Assembly (NCBI GenBank): GCA_036280295.1
Contig: DASURA010000173.1
Coordinates: forward strand, 1 to 8,104
DNA: 8,104 nt
Direction: 5' to 3'
Source: AWTP1-13 sp036280295
Lineage (GTDB): Bacteria; Pseudomonadota; Alphaproteobacteria; Rhizobiales; Hyphomicrobiaceae
The notes under the pieces were generated by a model, which searched no databases, was not told the origin of the DNA, and saw only the letters and a list, made by a program, of their open reading frames with translations. Positions 5,931 to 8,104 of the stretch are shown here, piece after piece; within the stretch, counting starts at the first letter, position 1; every line of letters begins with the position of its first letter. Position numbers and translations under genes: made by a program.

Positions 5931-7292
5931 ATGGCGCGCAAGTTCTTTGGCACGGACGGCATCCGCGGTCTGGCCAACCGTCATCCGATGACATCCGAGG
6001 TCGCGCTCAAGGTGGGCATGGCCGCTGGCCGGCTGTTCTCCAACGGCGGCGGGCGTCCGCATCGCGTCGTGATCGGCAAGGACACGCGCCTGTCCGGGTA
6101 CATGATCGAGTCTGCACTGATGTCCGGATTCACGTCGGTCGGCATGGATGTTTTCCTGCTCGGGCCGATGCCGACCCCGGCGGTGGCGATGCTCACGCGG
6201 TCGCTGCGAGCCGATCTGGGGGTGATGATCTCGGCCTCGCACAACGCCTACGCCGACAATGGCATCAAGCTGTTCGACCCGGAGGGCTACAAGCTCTCCG
6301 ACGAGGCCGAGGCGCGCATCGAGGCGCTGATGGAAGCCGACAGCGCGAGCCTCCTGGCCCTGCCGGAGGGCATCGGCCGCGCCAAGCGTATCGACAGCGC
6401 GGCAGAGCGCTATATCGAGTATGCCAAGCGCACCTTGCCAAGAGATATACGCCTCAAGGGCCTCCGGGTGGTGGTCGATTGCGCCAACGGCGCCGCCTAC
6501 CAGGTGGCACCGGCGGTGCTGTGGGAACTGGGCGCCGAGGTCATCAAGATCGGGGTCGAGCCCAACGGCCTCAACATCAACATGAAATGCGGCACGACCG
6601 CCCCGGACGCCCTGTGCGCCAAGGTGCAGGAGATGCGCGCCGACGTGGGGATCGCGCTCGATGGCGATGCCGACCGGGTGGTGATGGTCGACGAGAAGGG
6701 CCGCATCATTGATGGCGACCAGATCATGGCGGTGATTGCCGAGAGCTGGCATCGGCATGGCAGACTCCATGCTGACGGCGTTGTGGCCACCATCATGTCC
6801 AACCTCGGACTTGAGCGGTACCTGGCCGGGCTTGGCCTCAAGCTGGAGCGGACGCCGGTCGGCGACCGCTACGTCGTGGAACATATGCGCAAGCACGGCC
6901 ACAACGTCGGCGGCGAGCAGTCGGGCCATATCGTCCTGTCCGACTATACGACGACGGGCGACGGGCTGGTGGCTGCCTTGCAGGTATTGGCCGTTGTGGT
7001 GGCGACCGGCCATCCGGTCAGCAAGGTGTGCAAGCGGTTCGATGCCATTCCGCAACTGCTGCAGAACGTCCGCTACGCCAATGGCTCGCCGCTGGAGAGC
7101 ACCCTGGTCAAGAGCGCGATCGATTCTGGGCGCGCCCGGCTGGGCGAGAGCGGCGGCCGGCTGCTGGTGCGGCCGTCCGGCACCGAGCCGGTGATCCGCG
7201 TGATGGCCGAGGGGGATGACGAGGGGCTGGTGCGGCAGGTCGTCGGCGATATCGCCGAAGCGGTCCGCAGTGCCGCCCAGGCTGCCGGCTGA
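5931..7292 (+). CDS. glmM: Phosphoglucosamine mutase GlmM
   Basis: GlmM converts glucosamine-6-phosphate to glucosamine-1-phosphate, the cytoplasmic step that feeds UDP-GlcNAc for peptidoglycan and lipopolysaccharide. The product has 453 residues, normal for the family. It opens with RKFFGTDGIRG (3-13). The phosphoserine loop is ISASHN (100-105), with S103 the expected phosphorylated serine; the metal loop is DGDADR (244-249), the sugar-binding loop GGEQSGH (327-333) and the phosphate-binding loop RPSGTEP (414-420). All four domains of the phosphohexomutase fold are accounted for. Alanine follows ASHN where proline is common. The ATG at 5931 is chosen over upstream in-frame starts because the family begins at this point and GAGG (5923-5926) lies 4 bases before it, a slightly short spacing. 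folP followed by glmM is a usual alphaproteobacterial order. Confidence 0.97.
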   Translation: MARKFFGTDGIRGLANRHPMTSEVALKVGMAAGRLFSNGGGRPHRVVIGKDTRLSGYMIESALMSGFTSVGMDVFLLGPMPTPAVAMLTRSLRADLGVMISASHNAYADNGIKLFDPEGYKLSDEAEARIEALMEADSASLLALPEGIGRAKRIDSAAERYIEYAKRTLPRDIRLKGLRVVVDCANGAAYQVAPAVLWELGAEVIKIGVEPNGLNINMKCGTTAPDALCAKVQEMRADVGIALDGDADRVVMVDEKGRIIDGDQIMAVIAESWHRHGRLHADGVVATIMSNLGLERYLAGLGLKLERTPVGDRYVVEHMRKHGHNVGGEQSGHIVLSDYTTTGDGLVAALQVLAVVVATGHPVSKVCKRFDAIPQLLQNVRYANGSPLESTLVKSAIDSGRARLGESGGRLLVRPSGTEPVIRVMAEGDDEGLVRQVVGDIAEAVRSAAQAAG

Positions 7293-7306
7293 GCGGCGGC
7301 AGCTGG

Positions 7307-7335
7307 TCGGGCCCGGCAAGTCGCCGACGGCCCGA
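7307..7335 (+). terminator. Strong GC-rich hairpin after glmM, no T-tract
   Basis: TCGGGCC (7307-7313) pairs with GGCCCGA (7329-7335), and inside it CGGC (7314-7317) pairs with GCCG (7323-7326), leaving a 5-base loop and a 2-base bulge. It lies 14 bases after the glmM stop codon. No T-run follows, so it may mark a Rho-dependent or processed 3' end and not a classical intrinsic terminator. Confidence 0.45.
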
Positions 7336-7413
7336 GACCCGCCACCCGAGGCCCGACTGGTGACTGCCGGACACGCCGTATTGGCGAGCCGAGATTGCCC
7401 TGCAGCAGCGCCC

Positions 7414-7442
7414 TTGACTCCAATCCAATCCCGCACCATAGA
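7414..7442 (+). promoter_or_regulatory. Candidate promoter of the tRNA-Tyr / tRNA-Gly / tuf cluster
   Basis: TTGACT (7414-7419), a 17-base spacer and CATAGA (7437-7442) give a good -35 box and a moderate -10 box. It is the best housekeeping-type promoter between glmM and the tRNAs and would start near 7449, about 146 bases before the mature tRNA-Tyr. Confidence 0.45.
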
Positions 7443-7453
7443 GACGGCCTCTT

Positions 7454-7487
7454 GCCCCTGCTGGTAACGGCGGGGCGGTTTTGTTTG
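7454..7487 (+). terminator. Terminator-like hairpin followed by a T-rich run
   Basis: GCCCC-T-GC (7454-7461) pairs with GCGGGGC (7470-7476) with one bulged T and an 8-base loop, followed by GGTTTTGTTTG. It could end glmM transcription. It lies just after the candidate tRNA promoter start, so it might instead attenuate that transcript. CGGTTTT occurs three times here (7476, 7501, 7515). Confidence 0.4.
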
Positions 7488-7521
7488 CAGCAGTTGCGGC
7501 CGGTTTTGCCGGGTCGGTTTT

Positions 7522-7589
7522 CGGGGTCAGACCCCTCGCCTCGACGTCCGATTGACGTGGAAAGCGCGGAGGCGAGGGGTCTGACCCCG
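7522..7589. repeat. Long palindrome (21-bp arms) immediately upstream of tRNA-Tyr
   Basis: Bases 7522-7542 and 7569-7589 are perfect reverse complements of 21 bp, separated by 26 bases. The outer part reads GGGGTCAGACCCC, related to but distinct from the GGTGTCAGAC palindromes elsewhere in the window. It ends 5 bases before the mature tRNA-Tyr, within the region where the tRNA 5' leader must be cut. Confidence 0.85.
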
Positions 7590-7594
7590 TCAGT

Positions 7595-7679
7595 GGAGGG
7601 GTGCCCGAGTGGCTAAAGGGGACGGACTGTAAATCCGTTGGCTTCGCCTACGTTGGTTCGAATCCAACCCCCTCCACCA
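7595..7679 (+). tRNA. tRNA-Tyr, anticodon GTA
   Basis: An 85-base tRNA with encoded CCA (7677-7679). The acceptor GGAGGGG (7595-7601) pairs with CCCCTCC (7669-7675); the anticodon stem ACGGA/TCCGT (7622-7626, 7634-7638) closes the loop CTGTAAA with GTA at 7629-7631; the T arm is GTTGG-TTCGAAT-CCAAC (7652-7668). A long variable arm between the anticodon and T stems is the class II form expected for tRNA-Tyr. It reads both tyrosine codons. Confidence 0.97.
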
Positions 7680-7691
7680 AAGTTCAAGGGT

Positions 7692-7776
7692 TCAGGTTTT
7701 AGGATCAGGTTTCAGGGATGGCGACGCCTCGGAATTCGGGTGTCCCGCCCCCTGGAACCTGGAGCCTGCCCCCTGA
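7692..7776 (+). repeat. Imperfect long palindrome filling the tRNA-Tyr / tRNA-Gly spacer
   Basis: CAGGTTTCAGGG (7706-7717) pairs with CCCTGGAACCTG (7750-7761) in 12 pairs with one G-U; the stem continues outward with AGG/CCT and TCAGG/CCTGA (7692-7696, 7772-7776) across small internal loops. The left arm contains several CAGGTT-like words. It occupies most of the 100-base spacer and would form a large hairpin between the two tRNAs in a shared transcript. Confidence 0.5.
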
Positions 7777-7779
7777 CGA

Positions 7780-7853
7780 GCGGGTGTAGCTCAATGGTAG
7801 AGCAACAGCCTTCCAAGCTGATGACGAGGGTTCGATTCCCTTCACCCGCTCCA
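7780..7853 (+). tRNA. tRNA-Gly, anticodon TCC
   Basis: A 74-base tRNA with encoded CCA (7851-7853). The acceptor GCGGGTG (7780-7786) pairs with CACCCGC (7843-7849); the D stem is GCTC/GAGC; the anticodon loop CTTCCAA (7810-7816) has TCC at 7812-7814; the T arm is GAGGG-TTCGATT-CCCTT. The outermost anticodon-stem pair is an A-A mismatch (7805 with 7821). It reads GGA and GGG. Confidence 0.97.
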
Positions 7854-7870
7854 GCTGAAGTCGTGGCGCC

Positions 7871-7939
7871 GGTCGGTTGGGTTACGCGCGCCAAGACGAT
7901 GGAGGCCGGCTTGTCCCGGTTTTTCCGCGTAACCCGACC
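7871..7939 (+). promoter_or_regulatory. Hairpin in the tRNA-Gly / tuf spacer
   Basis: GGGTTACGCG (7879-7888) pairs perfectly with CGCGTAACCC (7926-7935), and GGTC (7871-7874) with GACC (7936-7939) after a 4-base bulge. A small inner hairpin, CCGG-CTTGTC-CCGG (7906-7919), is followed by five T residues. The structure separates the tRNA from the tuf message and may be a processing site or partial terminator. No tRNA-Thr is present here. Confidence 0.5.
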
Positions 7940-7966
7940 ACGAGGTAAAGGAAGGCAAGCCGACCA

Positions 7967-8104
7967 ATGGCCAAGGCGAAATTCGAGCGGACGAAGCCGC
8001 ACTGCAACGTCGGGACGATCGGACACGTCGATCACGGCAAGACGACGCTGACGGCGGCGCTGACGAAGGTATCGTCGGACCGCGGCTGGACGCAGACGGC
8101 GATC
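7967..8104 (+). CDS. tuf: Elongation factor Tu, first 46 codons (3' end beyond the window)
   Basis: EF-Tu is the GTPase that delivers aminoacyl-tRNA to the ribosome. The visible part begins MAKAKFERTKPHCNVGTIGH, with the G1 nucleotide-binding loop GHVDHGKT at residues 19-26. The ATG at 7967 is the family start; GGAAGG (7950-7955) lies 11 bases upstream, a rather long spacing. After TLTAALTK the sequence reads VSSDRGWTQTAI, which differs from the usual VLAE..G-type continuation. The switch regions and the rest of the protein are outside the window, so intactness cannot be judged. Its place after tRNA-Tyr and tRNA-Gly matches the tufB-type operon of enterobacteria, where tRNA genes and tuf are transcribed together. 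Confidence 0.95.
   Translation, partial: MAKAKFERTKPHCNVGTIGHVDHGKTTLTAALTKVSSDRGWTQTAI

Noticed and set aside
5793..7439. Long open frame on the minus strand opposite glmM (548 codons)
   Set aside because: Composition is that of a complement of GC-rich coding DNA, with no domain seen, and it covers the whole of a clear glmM.

Overview
This is a high-GC stretch of housekeeping chromosome, most likely from an alphaproteobacterium of the Rhodospirillales type. The clues are the gene order tilS, ftsH, folP, glmM, the long N-terminal extension on FolP, an EF-Tu start of the form MAKAKFERTKPHCN, and a promoter before ftsH that fits the alphaproteobacterial heat-shock consensus. The assignment rests on recognition, not on a search.

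Layout, left to right. Positions 1-1272 hold the 3' part of tilS (tRNA-Ile lysidine synthetase; its P-loop lies before the window). A 286-base gap carries a probable RpoH promoter, followed by ftsH (1559-3496), the membrane AAA+ zinc protease. Next comes a palindrome-rich spacer (3497-3674), then a two-gene operon on the minus strand: an SRPBCC/AHSA1-domain protein (3994-4470) and an ArsR-family repressor (3675-4025), with two 18-bp operator-like dyads in front of it. Divergent from it is folP (4634-5704, dihydropteroate synthase). After a 226-base gap with a possible promoter comes glmM (5931-7292, phosphoglucosamine mutase). The last part is a stable-RNA and translation cluster: tRNA-Tyr(GTA) at 7595-7679, tRNA-Gly(TCC) at 7780-7853, and the first 46 codons of tuf (EF-Tu) from 7967. 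It resembles the tyrU-glyT-thrT-tufB arrangement of enterobacteria but lacks the tRNA-Thr.

The genes serve central functions: tRNA modification and supply, elongation, membrane protein quality control, folate synthesis and the amino-sugar branch to peptidoglycan. The ArsR/SRPBCC pair is the only accessory-looking module and appears to interrupt the ftsH-folP neighbourhood.

The most notable non-genic signal is a family of short palindromes with a GGTGTCAGAC / GTCTGACACC core. Two copies bracket the ftsH-arsR spacer. A third, diverged copy lies in frame inside folP. A related, longer palindrome (GGGGTCAGACCCC) sits 5 bases upstream of the mature tRNA-Tyr. I see no CRISPR array, phage, insertion-sequence transposase or clearly novel protein system.
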